This document shows positions 24,701 to 38,300 of a stretch of DNA of 64,000 nt, in pieces; the first letter of the stretch is position 1; each line of letters begins with the position of its first letter. The translations under genes and the position numbers were made by a program. Where the stretch lies: contig VWPU01012144.1 in assembly GCA_013398955.1 (NCBI GenBank), positions 186,001 to 250,000 on the forward strand, read 5' to 3'. This stretch comes from Callaeas wilsoni. Taxonomy: Eukaryota; Chordata; Aves; Passeriformes; Callaeidae. Below the pieces are notes generated by a model. The model did no database searches. It was given only the letters and a program-made list of their open reading frames with translations, and was not told the origin of the DNA.

Positions 24701-24703
24701 TGT
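18707..24703. other. Single-copy DNA without a recognisable gene
   Basis: About 6 kb with no CR1, LTR or tandem repeat that I can recognise. Short open frames on both strands overlap each other and carry no family motif. AT-rich patches occur at 20270-20360 and 23840-23930. It could be intronic, but no convincing exon with splice sites was found. Confidence 0.4.
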
Positions 24704-25160
24704 AAATCATGGAGTCACTGGAAGGAACCTTGGAGGTTGTTGAGCCGGACGAAACAGGATCAAGTGTAGCTAAGCCATGCCTACCAGACATTTGTCTTAA
24801 CGTCTTCTTTAAAACTCCAGCAAAGGAAATTCCACGTTTCTGGGTTGCCTGTAAAGTGGTATTTACCTAAATTTGGTCTGTGTAATTTCAGTGAAGGAGA
24901 GTCCACACTCCTAAGTTGCTTGTTCCAGTATTTCACCACCATAGCTGAAATGTTTTTCTAATATCTGGCCTAAATTGTCTTTGCTAGAGCTTATGCTGAT
25001 TCCTCCTCTTTCCTCTGGCTATGAAGAACAATTAATCATTCCTCTCTTTTTAGAAGTCCCTACACATTGGAAGACTCTTTGTCACATGCATTCCTCAGTT
25101 TCCTCTCCTCCAGACTAAACAACACCCAAGTCTTTATCCTCCCCTCAGATGGCAGGTTCA
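24704..25160 (-). mobile_element. Ancient CR1 LINE 3' fragment
   Basis: Read on the minus strand this corresponds to an old CR1 subfamily. On the plus strand the characteristic reverse-complement phrases occur in order: ATGGAGTCACTGGAAGGAACC, TGCTTGTTCCAGTATTTCACC, GAAATGTTTTTCTAATATCTGGCC and CCTCTCCTCCAGACTAAACAAC. Divergence from the remembered consensus is high, with several insertions and deletions, so the copy is old and inactive. The right end is uncertain and similarity may fade into flanking DNA by 25160. Confidence 0.8.
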
Positions 25161-27444
25161 GAACTGCAGCTGGCCATTAGAGCAACTTCTGTGTTGCCAA
25201 AAATGTGTGTAGCCCTGAGATGTTTTTCCAGAGCCAAGAGGATTTACCCTTGTGAAGCTCTTAGTCCTGAGATTAAGAGGTTCAAAAGCTGTTGTGAACA
25301 TAGGAGACATGTCTCAATTTATTCAGTTAGAAGAGGAATATCAGATGACTCTGGGCAATTCCACCAGTTTTAGGGCTTATATGTGAGGGAGAATCCATTT
25401 GTGTGCTTATGCAAACAGTTCTTAATGTGAAAAATTAGGTTTTAAAGTATGAGGTTTAACTCAATAAATAAATTAAAGTCCTTTCTTAAAAGGAGGAACA
25501 TGGACAGGGAAGAACTGGCAGGCTGGGTTGGACAGGGAAGCCAAGGGCTAGCAAGGATTGGAGGGACACAGTTGGGATGGAGCTGTGGAATCCACCTTGG
25601 AAACGTGCATTTGCTGTGAAAAGTCCTTGTCCGTCACAGTTCCCAGCAACCAGGACTGGAGAAGTTTGACAGCCTTTATTGGCTGTTTTTACTCTCCTCC
25701 TCTCTCCTCTTTGCCTTGCCACTCAATTTGTTATTTTCTGGTCCTGTGTACAGTTTGAGAAAAACAAAATTTTTTCTGAAAAAAATCAAAGCTTCCAAAA
25801 TTCCAGACTCCAAGCAGACTCCCAAGGGCATTTTTTTCACATTTTCATTCTTAGGGAAAAGAAGGACTGTCAATATTAGATATTCTCGGGTCTTGTGTTA
25901 GAAAAAGGAAGGCTTTTAATTGAAAAAAAAAAAAAAAAGGGTGCTGAACAAAAACTCCTCATATTTTACAGGACTCCTGAAAAATCTAGAGCAGCCAGCC
26001 AGAGACAGAGAGCAGGTTGTCCTGCAGGGACAAACTGTCACCACGATGTGTCCATCCCTATTTATGCAAAAGCTGGGAGCAGGGGAGGCTTTTCTGCACC
26101 CGCAGCTGACTTGGAGCATCTCCTGCTATGTACAGCAGCTCCTGTGGCCAAAAAATTTTATGGGGCAATGGCTTGGCTGGGTTTTATTCTTTCTGTAAAT
26201 CCAAGACAGGAAATATGGAAAGCAAGATGCACATGTGCATCTTCTTTGATATCCACAGGGAACACTCGCCTTCTGCCTGGTGCAAGAGGTGTTGGCCTGA
26301 GAGAGATGATATTGCAAAGCCTTCAGCTGTCTCCTCAGTCAGCTTTTGAAGAAATTTGGATGATAGACATGATTTTGTCTGCAATTTTAGCATGATCCTA
26401 GTTATTTACACTGCCTTCCACAGCAGAGGTGGGTAGTGTGCTAACTTATTTTTAAACACTGGCTCTGAAGCATCTTTTGACTGGCCCACCTTTTCCATGT
26501 GGGAAAAACAAAATCAATCTATGGGAGAGGATTCAGCACCTATCCACTCCTTTACCCACTATTTAAAAATCTTCATCCTCTCTAGAGAGTAACAGTACAT
26601 CAGAGCCAAAGCCTTACTCATCCTAGTACTAAACAAGGAGCTCCTGCGGTGATTAAAGCCAACCTGTCAGTGAGTTATTCTGAGCTAACGTCACTTGAGG
26701 TGATTCATCCACCTTGAGCAGCACTGGGAGCTGGGTTTGTGCTGAGTTTGGAGCTCTCTCTTCCAGCAGGAGTAACAAGCCAACTTCCAAGAGTGTTGTA
26801 TGATTAAGTATCAGAGCTGATCTCTGCTTGTACCCCTTGTATCACAGACCTCTGTCCTCTGCTTTGGTTTGCAGTGGAGAATTGGCCAGAATTGTACATT
26901 GTTAGAAACATCCACCTGTGGAAGCATCAGCTTTTCTCCAATATCCCTATCCATGTGACCTGTTATGATGATCTTTGTTCTTCCAAAGACTTCTGAATAG
27001 CTGAACCTAACCTGCCAGATCTAGCTGAAAAAAGATGTCTTCCCTGCTTTGTGTAAAATACATGGTAGATCCCTGATATCTGTTGAAGGAGAAACTCTCA
27101 TCTGCAGTACTAATACTGGAGCTGATTGCGTTGCACCACAGTAAAGGATCAGAGCCAGGAGAATTCCTAAAATCTCACTCGTGAAGTGAGTTAGGATTCA
27201 AACAGCTTGTGCTTTGATGATAATTCACGCCCTTCTCCACTCCTTGCCATCGGGATTTAAATCTAATAGTCCAGGCACACAGTAATTATTACCGTTGTTG
27301 ATGATGGCAGTGAAATCAAGGTTCCTCGGGGAATCATGGTTGTCCGCTTTGACCCGTGGTGTAAAACAAGCCAAAGAATTTGACCTTGCTATTTTTATAT
27401 TATTTCCTACCAAGTACAGGAACTATCAAAGACATTAATCTGGG
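25161..27444. other. Single-copy DNA; one A16 homopolymer
   Basis: No gene recognised. A run of 16 A at 25923-25938 is not followed by a retrocopy signature. The open frames around 25895-26395 overlap on both strands and have no recognisable domain. Confidence 0.4.
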
Positions 27445-27640
27445 ACTGAGCCATGAGCGCATCTTTTAGAAAGGCATCCAATCTTGATTTCAGATTCCAA
27501 GTGATGATAGAGTTACAACACCCAGGAGAAGTTACTCTCATTTGTTAAAAAAAAAGTGTTTCCTGCTTGAGCAAGATGCGCTTCAGCTTCCAGTCAGGAG
27601 GTCTGTGTGTCCTGTGTGCTTCATTGCACATCCCACTAGG
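27445..27640 (-). mobile_element. Ancient CR1/L3-like LINE fragment
   Basis: The plus strand reads GAAAGGCATCCAATCTTGAT, then TTCCAAGTGATGATAGAG, TTACTCTCATTTGTTAAAAA and CTTCAGCTTCCAGTCAGGAG. This follows the order of the 3' UTR-proximal part of old CR1/L3-type LINEs in reverse orientation. It has no coding capacity. The subfamily cannot be set without a library comparison. Confidence 0.65.
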
Positions 27641-30600
27641 AGCACTAGGATCCCACTCTGATCTGGATTTTATAGAATGTGAAAGAAAATGATTGGCATT
27701 TATCTTAGGAAAAATCTTAGTGAACTCTAAATGTTTCAGAAAAAAATCACTGTCGATACTGGATTCGGGTTTTTTCAAATTGTCTTTCAAAATGCCTTTT
27801 TTTTAAAACCATTTGATAAAAAACCAGCATGAAATATCAAAGAAAAGAGAGACTTTTATATGAGAAAGGTGTACTGAAAAATTACACATTCTGAAGCAAA
27901 AAGCATCCAATATTTTTAGCTGTGCCAAAATCCTTCTAAGCACATTCAAATGCATTCAGATTGCCTGCTTTTGTGTCACAAGTTTAAATTCCAAAGTCCT
28001 GGTACAAAAGAATTCCCTTAAAAAGCTAATGCTTATATAAAAACGTAGGAGAGACTTTGTTTGTGCACTATGAACACTGGTGATTTGCACAGCTTTAAAT
28101 GATGTAGAAAAGTCTCAAAACTTTTGAAAGCACAAGGGCTGATGAACAAGTTTCTGTTTCCCTGAGCAGTGATTTTATTTCATGTTTCTTTACTTAGAGC
28201 ATCCTTGTCATACTTCTCATCTATAAACAGCCTCCAGATATTTATTACTGGAAGTACCCTCTAAAGCCCAAAAGGTTTAATTAGTGTGATGAAGTAAAGC
28301 CCAGTGTTCATATGGTGAGAAATCAGACTGTGGACTAGAAAGTGGGTGTTGGTAAAATACAGATGCAAAACCCAGACATTTTCCTGTTTTGTTCTGCTGT
28401 TGGATTTTCAGAAATTATTTTTCTAGCCATTTCCTTGCCCATTATTCTTAATAAAGATTTTACTGGGTTATGGACTATTTATTTTGGGCCACATAAAAGG
28501 TGCTAAGATGTTTCCTCTGGAATTTAAAGATTTTTTTTTTTCCTGAGGGGAGGTATGTTATTCTGCACCAAGAAGGAAGTCTGATGGGGAAAAGCTTACA
28601 AATAATTAATTGGAGGAAAGCTGAAATATTGTTTACTCTTTGATTGTCTCCTGGGAGAGGGTAGGCAAAAGTAAATCAAAACATTCCACTCTGTGGATTC
28701 CGACTTTTATGGATTTCCCATTGGTAATGTTTCACTCACTATGGTTAAAGACTTTGTGTGATGAAGTATGTTAATATATATATATAGGAAAGGTTTAGGC
28801 CAGCAAGGTTTGCTTGATCCTGGACCAGTAAACACAAGGTTTTCTGTTTAAGTCATCAGTGCCAGCCACCCCTTTTAGACTTTCTATTCAGCTTCCACTG
28901 CAGCAGCCTCGCTGAAGCTGTACCTGCCAGCTTGTGACTAAAGAAAGCAGAGATCACTCACTGCAGCATTAAACCACAAAAAGGAGAAACCTCACAGCTG
29001 CTCCTGCCGCTCTTTACTTCTCCTGTCTTACCAAAAGGGAGAAGGTGGAAGGGGGGAGAGGAAAGAAGCCATGTGGGGCGTGCACCACCTTATGTGGTGG
29101 GCTGCCTTTCTTTTACGGGTGAGGGAATGAAGGGCAGAACCCCAGAGACAGCCTTCTAAATAGCTGGTTCTTCCTGGCAGGTGTATAACCCACCGTCCAG
29201 AATCCCTCCAGTGTCAGCTGAATTCCTCGTGTGCATATTCCAAAGAAAACTGCTGCAGTTGTCTTCAGCTGTTGCCTCTGTTGGTGGTCCTTGTAGAGAA
29301 GCCAAGGGCTGGGGTGAGTAAAGTCTTGTAGTTGAGAAATACGTTGGAATTTCTGGACTCTTGTCCTGTCTGTGCCATTAAATCCTGATGTGCATTGTAC
29401 ACATCAAATAGAAATGTAAATACAGTTGTGTAAATAAAAGCACACGGAAATAGTGTAGGTGTGCTATGAAAAGAAGAGTGCAAAGAGCTCAGAGCATCTT
29501 CCTCCTGAGCTAACACCGAGGTGCACACGTTTCACTTGGGGTTCATCAGGGGAAACTGGAGGAAGGCACAAATCAGTCCATGTTATGAAACCTTGAGGAT
29601 GCCATGGCCACGCTTTCTGAAGGAGGAAGGTGATGAATAATGCTGAGGATCCAAATCCAAGCACTCTTCCTTACTGGGGTTGTTAATGTCTTTGCCAGCT
29701 GCTAGGGCTGATGTTGCCAGTGTGTTAACTCAGCACAGTTATGTATAGAGGGTTTTTTTTCCCTGTCAGATCAAGGTTCCTTGAGTCTTTTCTTTTATCT
29801 CTCTCTCAACTGTATTTGTGTGATGAAAGCATTTTTCTGGGAATCAGCAGCAGCCACACTTCCTTGTAATCTTCCAAGGCTTGCTCGTCTGTATTGTTTT
29901 GTAAGCATTATGCAAAGTTTTGAATATTTTGAGGTATCCCTGGGTTGCCGATGTAAATCCTTTTGGAGAAGGATTTCACAACAAACAGGGAAGTGTTTTC
30001 CCTTCACCTCTTTCTGATGGATCCCTTAAGGCAAAATTCCTTATGGGAAAATAGGCCTAAGTATTACCTTCTAATTTTGTTCATTTTGCCAATTGCTGAT
30101 ATTTGAGGAGTGATGTAGAGAGTGTAGGTCCCTAATGAAATGCAGGGAAGATCCCCGAGGAGGGCACTGCAATTCCATTTTGGATTTATCTGGTGGCAAA
30201 CACGGTGAGTATCTGCACTGTGGAAAGGACTCCAGGGCATTACTGAAGCTTACAGTATTAGAACCTTCACTTAACATGAAGATTTTCAAAGACAATGCTT
30301 TTTTCCAAAACAAAAATACAAATTTTCCCAGAACAATTTACAGATTATTTTCCTTGCTCCAGTGTTAATTCTACACTGTGGTGATGTCAGATCACTTTGT
30401 ATTTTCTTTAGGAGACTCCTAATCTTTTTCCAGTTCCAAGAGCCATATATTACTATTTCACACGCTCCTCTTTGAACCTACAGCACAGAAAATTAAAGTG
30501 TAAATATGCATGCGAACCACCCAAAAGTCATAATAAGATTATATGAATGCCTGCAACCACACAGCAGGAACAATGGGGTTGCACAATTCATCTGCTCCAG

Positions 30601-33600
30601 CGCTGCTGAATTTTAATGAGGGATAGTCAGTACATGCTGATACTCCGAGAGCTACCCTGGAGCCAGAATGGTGATTTAAGATGCCAGTGACACAGTGTGT
30701 AGGTGAGCCTTAGGTGTAGCGTGCCTTGGAGAGTAAAGCATGATATAGCAGGCTAAAAACACCTGATTAAATTAGAGTGAGGAATGGGACCGTGAGGGGA
30801 AAGGATCGCGGAAAAACTGCCAGTCACCTGTGCTGCTTTCATCGGCCGTTGAGCTCCCGTTGCACAAAAGACAATAGCAAACACTGATAGGAATAATAGG
30901 AATAACCCAAATAAAGAACATATGCTGTCGTGAATCACAAATCTCGTGCTGCAGGGTTTAAAGTGATCCCTTAAATATCAGGGATTAAGAGGAGAATTCA
31001 GCGTGTTCCCTCTCTCCCATGCCAGAGTTTGTTTTCACCTTCTCTCTAATACCCCTGCTAACCTCGGTGCACCTGGGAGCCACTTGGGAAAGCCTTGGCA
31101 GGAGGTGAACCTCTCCAAATACGCACTTTTCAGATAGGAAGATCTCCCTGTTGTGTGCAGCTAATCTAAGAATAAGCATTGCTCAGGGCGAGTCTCTTTT
31201 CAGGCGGGCTGGCTGTGTTCCTGCTGCACACCACGGGGGCTGCAGCTCCCCCGGGCCCCTGGAGCTCTTACACATGTTTGGAAGAATGCACATGTGCTCC
31301 GCAGTGAAAAACATTTCAAATAATGGGAAAGGTGTGCTGGGGCCTGGGAGGGTGTGTTTGTGTAGCGTGGTGTCAGAGAGAAGTAGGATACAACCTGGGA
31401 GGACGGTGTCCTGGGATGTGGGGGACAGCCGGGGTCAAACCTGCCCTGTTCGTGCATAGGGAGAGATCCTGAGCTATTGTAGGAACCACGGCAGAGTCAC
31501 CTCCTGGGGAACCTGTGGATTCATTACAAATGAGATTTTCGGCCCTTGTGTAACACAGATAATTGTGTGTTGTAATTTTGCCTATTATTGGAAACTCTCT
31601 TACTGCGAGTTTGTGTTTCGGCTTACAGGCTGTTTCGTAGAGCAGGAGGAGGAATTCTTTTTACCAGTAGCTAAAACTTTCCTTCTTCCATCTCACCAAG
31701 CTCCTTGTGAGCAGATCCAAGGCACAAATGTGGCCACAGTACATGTTCCCCTAATTTTCTCAATTACAGTTTCCATTTAGTTTATCACTAAATTACAATT
31801 ACTGTACAATATTTCCCTTAGAATAATAGCCCAGGTTTATTTGAGAATTTTATTTTGCTGATACCAGGTTATGACATTTCACTATAGCTGTGTGTTCTTC
31901 CTTAATTGCATCTTTTCTAGAAGACAAAAATTTAATTTTTGGAGGCAAGCTGATTGGTTTTTTAATATCAGGTTCTGTGTACTGCAGCTTGTTGGATCCC
32001 ATCACATTGTTACTGTAATATCATGCCAGGATCTATCTTTTACCCATTTAGGTGTGTGTAGCCATACTCACCTGTCCTTTCCCAATTGTTTTAACTGAGA
32101 CAACAAAAGTGTGTAAGGATTGCCCTTGCCCATTGTTCTAAGCCAAGTAAAGCACAGAAAACTGGAGCTGAAAGCTCCTGCCTTAAAGCTCTACCCAGGA
32201 GTTAGAGAAGATCGAATATCCCTGGTCTGCCTTGTTCTTTCGTGTTCTGTAGTCCTGACCAAGGATTGCTGTGCTCTGTTAACCAGAAACAGCACAAAAA
32301 GGATATTTCTCATCCCCGTAGTGCTGCCCACAGTGTGATTTATAGAATGTGTTACGTTTTGATGAGATGTCCCCCGTCAGTGATGCCAGCCCGGTCTGTA
32401 CACTGTGTGAACATTTTTGAGATGTGAAACACTTGAGTAAATGTCTCTTGGGTTTCTGGTGAATGAGACAGGACAAACAATTCCTTCGTTAATCTCGCCC
32501 AAATTTGCCGTTCTTTTTTTTTTTTTTTAATAGTAAGATAATGTCAGCACATTTCTAAATAGTAAAGACAGATGTAAATCTAAGGCATGGCCCACTTAAA
32601 GTTTTAAAACTACTTGATCCTTTCTTGAAGACTGTTGGGTTATTTTATGAGGTCGTGTGAAGGAGATTTCTTTTAATTGATCCTGAAAGGGAAAACTTTT
32701 AACTTGGTATTTTGTGCATAAACCCAACAAAAGGAAAGCTCTGCTAATCACAGTCAGTGTGTGCATCCAGCTTTCTTTGGGTTAGAAGCTGCATTTCTGA
32801 AACACATCTTACTATTGGGAAAGGAAGGAAGGAAAAATCCTGGTATAAGTACAGCCACGCCCCCGAATTGATTATCCTTGTAGGATTTGCTCATCCTATT
32901 TTGGCCGTGTTATAAAACTCAGTGGGAGCCATTCCAGCTCGAGCACATCACTCCCGCGTCAAGCAGCCCATGATGTCACGAGGAATTCCTTGTCGTAAGA
33001 GACGTCCCCCGAGGAGAGTGTTTGCTCTGCTGGAGAAGGGCCATCCACCCACACACTCTGTCTCCACCCAGCTGCTCCATCCAAATAACCGAACCGAGGG
33101 AGTGCTTTGACTAATGGAGTGAGTAGGAGTGATGCTATGACAATACAATGGGGTGTCTGCTGTAGACTGTTCTTGATTTGCATTTGATTGTTTGCAGTCC
33201 TACCCATCTGTAGCCAAAGGCAAGAAGTGATAACCTGTCATGTTATATAAAAACACCTTTGGAAAAAAGTGGAGTAAGGCAAGATAAATAACGTGTGCTC
33301 CCTGGGTCTCTTCTTCCCAAGCAGTCCCGAACGCATCCCACGAGTTGCTGGTTTCTCTATTACTGAAGAGTTTCTTTCCAGATAGTTTCCATCTGGAAAA
33401 AAAAGAGGCAAAAGAAAAGAAAATGAAGGCAACTTGAGTGAATAAAAGCACAGCCTATTACAATTTGAAAAGTTAGTAAATAAGTGGAGCTTGAACACGT
33501 CAGGCCCTTGACAAATGGACAGGAAAGTAAAAGGGGCAGTGGCATCAGTCACTCAGCAGCTGGACACAAAGACTCTGCTCAGCTGAGACAGTAATGGACC

Positions 33601-34643
33601 ATCTCTGTCTTCTCCTGTGCTTCTGTGGTGCTCTGACACTGAAAATTTGAGCTGGAAACAGCAAATAATAGTGTCATGTGCCTTAAGAAGATCCCCTCTC
33701 TTGTTCAACAGATCTTTTGTTCTTCTGTGGCTGATTGTCAATCATTTAAGTTATGCAATAGAATTAACCTACAGAAATAGCTTATAGTGAAATCTTGCTG
33801 GCTGTGTTCAAGCACGTTTTGTTAGGATGTTATAGGAGGTTTTCTCATCGTGTGTACGACATGGGCTCAGAGGGAGAGGGCTTTCCATACTGTAAACGCA
33901 GAGATGCAGAAATACAGGCTGGAGAAGCCCTTGACAAATGCAGGATGAAATACTCCCACACCTTAAATCACCCTGTAAGAGTCATGTGCTTTTAGGTGAG
34001 GTAAGTAGTCAGAGGGTCAGTCAAGGTGGGAAGGGTAGAAAGTCTTGTCTTCAGTCTGGGAACTACTTAAATCTCACTTAAAAGTAAATAGTTGGAGATC
34101 TAACTTACTACTGAGCTGTCCCTCTGTTTTGGACGGAGCCCACTTTACTAACAAGCCTAAAAGTATGAATTCTTCCCTCTGAATAGAGATCATGGTTTAT
34201 TGTGCCAGCCAAAGGACCTCATTCTCCTCAGGGATACTCTGAGTGGGCCTTTTGGGTTGAGAGATTTTCTCTAGTGAATCTCTTCAGCATGGTTTCCTTT
34301 ACTCATCATTCCCACTCTCCATGAGCTGTCTCCCTGCTGTCCCAGCAGAGCAGTGATGAAGGTGGAGACACACAAACCTGCATTGCTCAAAGTCCCAGTT
34401 CTTCAGACGCACTTGTGTCCTCCCCAGGGTATTCCATGATGGCTGTCTGGACTGCAAAAGCTGCCTTTGGTGTCAGACCTGCAAAATACTTTATTAATAG
34501 GAATGGCTACATGAATTGATGCTGGCAGAGGCGAGTGAGCTCAGCCCATCATTTGAACATGTTCCAGTCTTATTGGTACGTGGTATCACTGCGTTAATGC
34601 TGCCTGCAATCCAAGCAGGTCCACGTGCTTGTGTCCATGTTCA
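27641..34643. other. Single-copy DNA without a recognisable gene
   Basis: About 7 kb without recognised mobile elements. It contains a short AT dinucleotide run (28772-28785) and a T15 run (32514-32528). Small CpG-enriched patches at about 31200-31260 and 32940-33020 are too short to call islands. No conserved protein motif was found in any open frame. Confidence 0.4.
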
Positions 34644-34743
34644 CAGAATAGCATAGCATCATAGAAAGGCTTGCGTTGGAAGGGACCTTAAAGATCATCT
34701 TGTTCCAACCCTCTGCCGTGGACAGGGACAACTTTTTCCAAAC
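34644..34743 (-). mobile_element. CR1 LINE 3' end, segment before nested LTR
   Basis: The plus strand reads AGCATCATAGAAAGGCTTGC, then TTGGAAGGGACCTTAAAGATC and TTGTTCCAACCCTCTGCC, the reverse complement of the CR1 3' tail. After about 100 bp the CR1 match breaks at an LTR boundary and resumes at about 35201. Confidence 0.88.
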
Positions 34744-35200
34744 TGATGCTTTGTAGAGGCTGTCCTGGAACAGACGCTGGACAGAGTGAAAGGATAAAGG
34801 GCAGGGATTTATTGAAAGGCCTCCACAGGGCACACCTTGGGCAGTGCAGGAGTCTCGCAGAGACTGCACCCAGGATCGACACCGTCACACGTTTTTGGGA
34901 CAGATATAAGTTCTGTCCATTTGCATATCAGAGGTTAATTGTTCAATTACAGCTTCAGGCAGTGCAGTCCCATTCTCTCACTTTGCTCCCCCCCAAGTCA
35001 CTTTTGTTTCCATTTCTCAGGGCTTGAGACAGTGAGGTGTCCTTGATTCTCAGGCCTAGAGAGGAATTGTTGTGTCTGACCAAAATGGGAAAAGCAGTTG
35101 TTAACACTCTGTATGGAGCTCAGAGTTATACACTAAAGAATTGCAGGATTACAAATATATGAAAATATAAAAGCTAAAATCCTAAGGCATCAAAACCACA
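34744..35200 (-). mobile_element. Solo LTR (about 457 bp) nested in a CR1
   Basis: On the minus strand it starts TGTGGTTTTGATGCC (35200) and ends CTACAAAGCATCA (34744), with TG...CA ends. AATAAA reads on the minus strand (TTTATT at 34808-34813 on plus) about 65 bp before the end. The CR1 sequence on the two sides belongs to the same copy in the same orientation, which supports a later insertion. About 8-10 CR1 bases expected at the junction are missing and no clear target duplication is visible, so there may have been a small deletion. No internal retroviral region is present. Confidence 0.8.
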
Positions 35201-35350
35201 ATCCTCAGAGCTCCATCTGGCCTGGCCTTGAACAATTCCAGGGATGAAACATCCACAGCTTCTCTGCACGATCTGTGCCAGGGCATCACCACCCTTAGAG
35301 TAAAGAATTTTCTCCATGTTAAAGTTTAGGATGCCTTGAACTGCAAGTCT
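35201..35350 (-). mobile_element. CR1 LINE, segment after nested LTR
   Basis: Resumes the CR1 interrupted at 34743. The plus strand reads TCTGGCCTGGCCTTGAAC, then ACATCCACAGCTTCTCTGC, CTGTGCCAGGGCATCACCACC and AAGAATTTTCTCCATGTTAA. The match decays towards 35350, where the copy is 5'-truncated. Confidence 0.85.
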
Positions 35351-38300
35351 GGTGCCCGCTCATGGAAGCCTGTGAAGCATCAGGTCATTCGGCTGTGTTT
35401 TGAAGTATCACGTTTCTGATCCTTAGGTCTGAGAAGAAGAGCGTGAAAATGCAATTTACTTGTAACTGCTACAGAGATACACAGGCCATTCTCACCTGAC
35501 TTGGTAAACTGCACAGCCTGAAAGCAGAACTTCCTTGTGGCCATTCTGGCTCTAAAATCCACACAGGGAGCTCTGCCTTTAGCTTGAACTCCTCCACATG
35601 GCCTGAGCTAAACCAAACCCTACTCCCAATGCAGTAAGAATTTAATCAGATTTCCATCAAGATTGTCGAAACAGTCAGAATTTACACCTCTGCAACTCAG
35701 TTCTGCAGATGCCCAGTGTGCATTTAGATAGTTTGTAAGCATAGCCATAGGTGTGGGATTGTCTTCTGTATGAGAGATGGGTGTTGGCTTCAAAATCCAC
35801 TGCTCTTGGGGCCATGCCAAGGCAGTCCTAACGGAGAACCAGGTGTGCGGGTGTGGATGAGCAAACCTCTGTGCGTGTGGAGAGGCTTAAAGCTGAAAAT
35901 AGGGATGGGCAAAGAATGCAAATAACCGTGGAAAAAGAATTTTGCTTTTGCTTTCTTCAGAGTGAAACCTCACAAACTGGAGAATTTCCACTAAATAATT
36001 CCCTGAGAATAAAAACATGACTGATCGGGAGGTGCTTTGATTTTTCCTGTTGAAAACGGTGACAGTTTTTTATACTGTAACATGGAATACAGAACTGTTT
36101 CCAAATTCTTAGGTATCCCCACCATCTGTCTTTTCTTACGCACCTCGATGAAAGGTATGTGACACCAAATGTAATTTTCTGGTAAGCCTCCTCCTCTTTG
36201 ATTGCCACTCCTTTCTAGAGGGAGAAGAGGCTCCCTTGGCTCTTCTGCCCATGAGGGGAAAAGGGAACAAGGGTCCAGCCTCAGCCCTGGGGAGGAGAGG
36301 GCTCTGCACGTGTCCTGTCTGCCCCAGCAAAGGCAGAACAGGGAACAACCCACTAGAGCTGGCACTTGGCTTCTCCTACCTGTGGAGGAGGCCTCTTCCC
36401 AACAGAGGGAGGCAGAAGATAGACAGCGGAAGCTATTGCTTCAGTGGGAAAGAAGATGTGTGTGGGTGTATAATGAGGGGACTTTACAAAAAATTCCTTG
36501 GTGATTGTTCATTTTACAAAGGGACGATCAGTTGCCCTAGAGATATCCCATGGAGTACTTAATTTCTAGAGAAGTTTGGAGAATACAGGTTTTTGATTCC
36601 AGTGCTTTTTTGTTTCCTTTCCAGTGGCAAAAATCATTTTCATAATCTTTCCTGGGGATTGTGCTGTGTCCAATTGCTGGTCGTGTGCACAGCCCATTTT
36701 GAAATACAACTTTTTGTTTGGAAACTGAAATTGTTCCAAGTAATACCTTCCTTTCAGATTTTCATTTTTCAGAAGTGACCCACCCTCTATTGAATAATAA
36801 AGCTTGATAACCATAGTTTCTCAGATAACATGCAATGAGCTGCCAATATTGCTTTGGGACTAAATCAGGAAAGCACTGGCTGGTGTTATGAAGGAATCAG
36901 TTACCCAAAGGGGATCATCTACGCTTGGAATATTTTTAAATAAGAATGTATGTTAGAGATGACCTTTTTTGAAGATGTCCCAGGTTAATACTTAAAAGAC
37001 CATACAGATTTAAAGAACAGATCAAAACGCCTCCATTTCCAGGTCAAGAAGTGTGATTCAGTCCAGAGTGAATTAAACTCACTCACTTACGTGAAATCCG
37101 CAGTAAAGGAGTTTTATAGTGGAAACATTGACTGACCTTTAATAGGAGCAGTGAGGCCAGAACTGCTGTAACACCAATTGGAAATAAGAGGCTGTACAGG
37201 CAAGGGCAAGGCCTTTTCCTTAATCTAGCCTGAACATTCAGAGAGAAAATCCCAGAGCAATTAACTGACTCTCATCTTTTTTTCCATTAATTGGCCACAG
37301 CACAGTACTCTGAAGCTGACAGAAATAACTGCTATGATATTAGCACAAGGCTAAGCATTGCCAAAAGCCATTTTATTTTGAATCTCTCTGAATTACAGTA
37401 TAATTTCCTCTATTGCTTACCTAAGAGAGAGCAGGAAGTTGGCCATCCATCTGCTCGGCAAAAGGCTCCAAGCTTTATGTGACATAAACCTTTATTTTTC
37501 CTATCTGTGGGAAAATGAAGTCAGGGCACTTCCAACTCAGACGAGGATATGGGATGCTAGAATAATCTGAGAAAGATTACACTTAGCCGGTTTTATACTC
37601 GGGGCCCTGGCTGCTACTGCAAGCTTCTCCTGGAGACTGAATAGCTGGATCATAAATATCCAGCTCCTGGATCTTCTTGCTCTACCCCACCTTTGCCCTT
37701 TCAGGCAGGTGCTTTCTTTCCTTCCTCTCCAGCATGTGGATGATGTGAGGAGGCAGTGACAAACTCTGTGGGAAACAGTGTGGTTTGTGAGTCTCACGTG
37801 GCAGGAAAATTTGAACTTTGTCTAGGAGCCCACAGCTCAGATCTTTGTTGTATTCCTGGCTTTGAGTGTGTGATGCTGCAGGAAATACATCAACAGTCCC
37901 ATTCCTGGACAAGCCCAAGCTCCTGAAGACTCTTGTCTCCTGCTTGGTGGCTGCTGCTCCCTTGCAAATAACACTCCTGTTCCCTGATGATGAGGAGCTT
38001 CAGCTTTTTGAGATTAGTGTTCCTTGTGACAATAGAAAGGTAATGCATGTTTCCACAGGAGAGTTTTTTCCTTTTCTGGAATCTGTTAGGGTGTTCTACT
38101 CATCCACATGTTTAATATTGTTAGCGACCTGCACCTAACGCTCCCAGGTGATTCTAATGCCACTCATTCATTTTGTTTCCCCAAGAAAATAAACCACTAT
38201 GTAGCAGGTCCCGTTCCCAGGACCAAACCCAGCAGTGAATATAAGTGAGTTTAAGCAAGTTGAAATTCAGAGGCTGTTGGGATTAGTGCAATCTCTGCTT

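Noticed and set aside
28772..28785. Short AT dinucleotide run
   Set aside because: Only a few units, too short to be a meaningful microsatellite.
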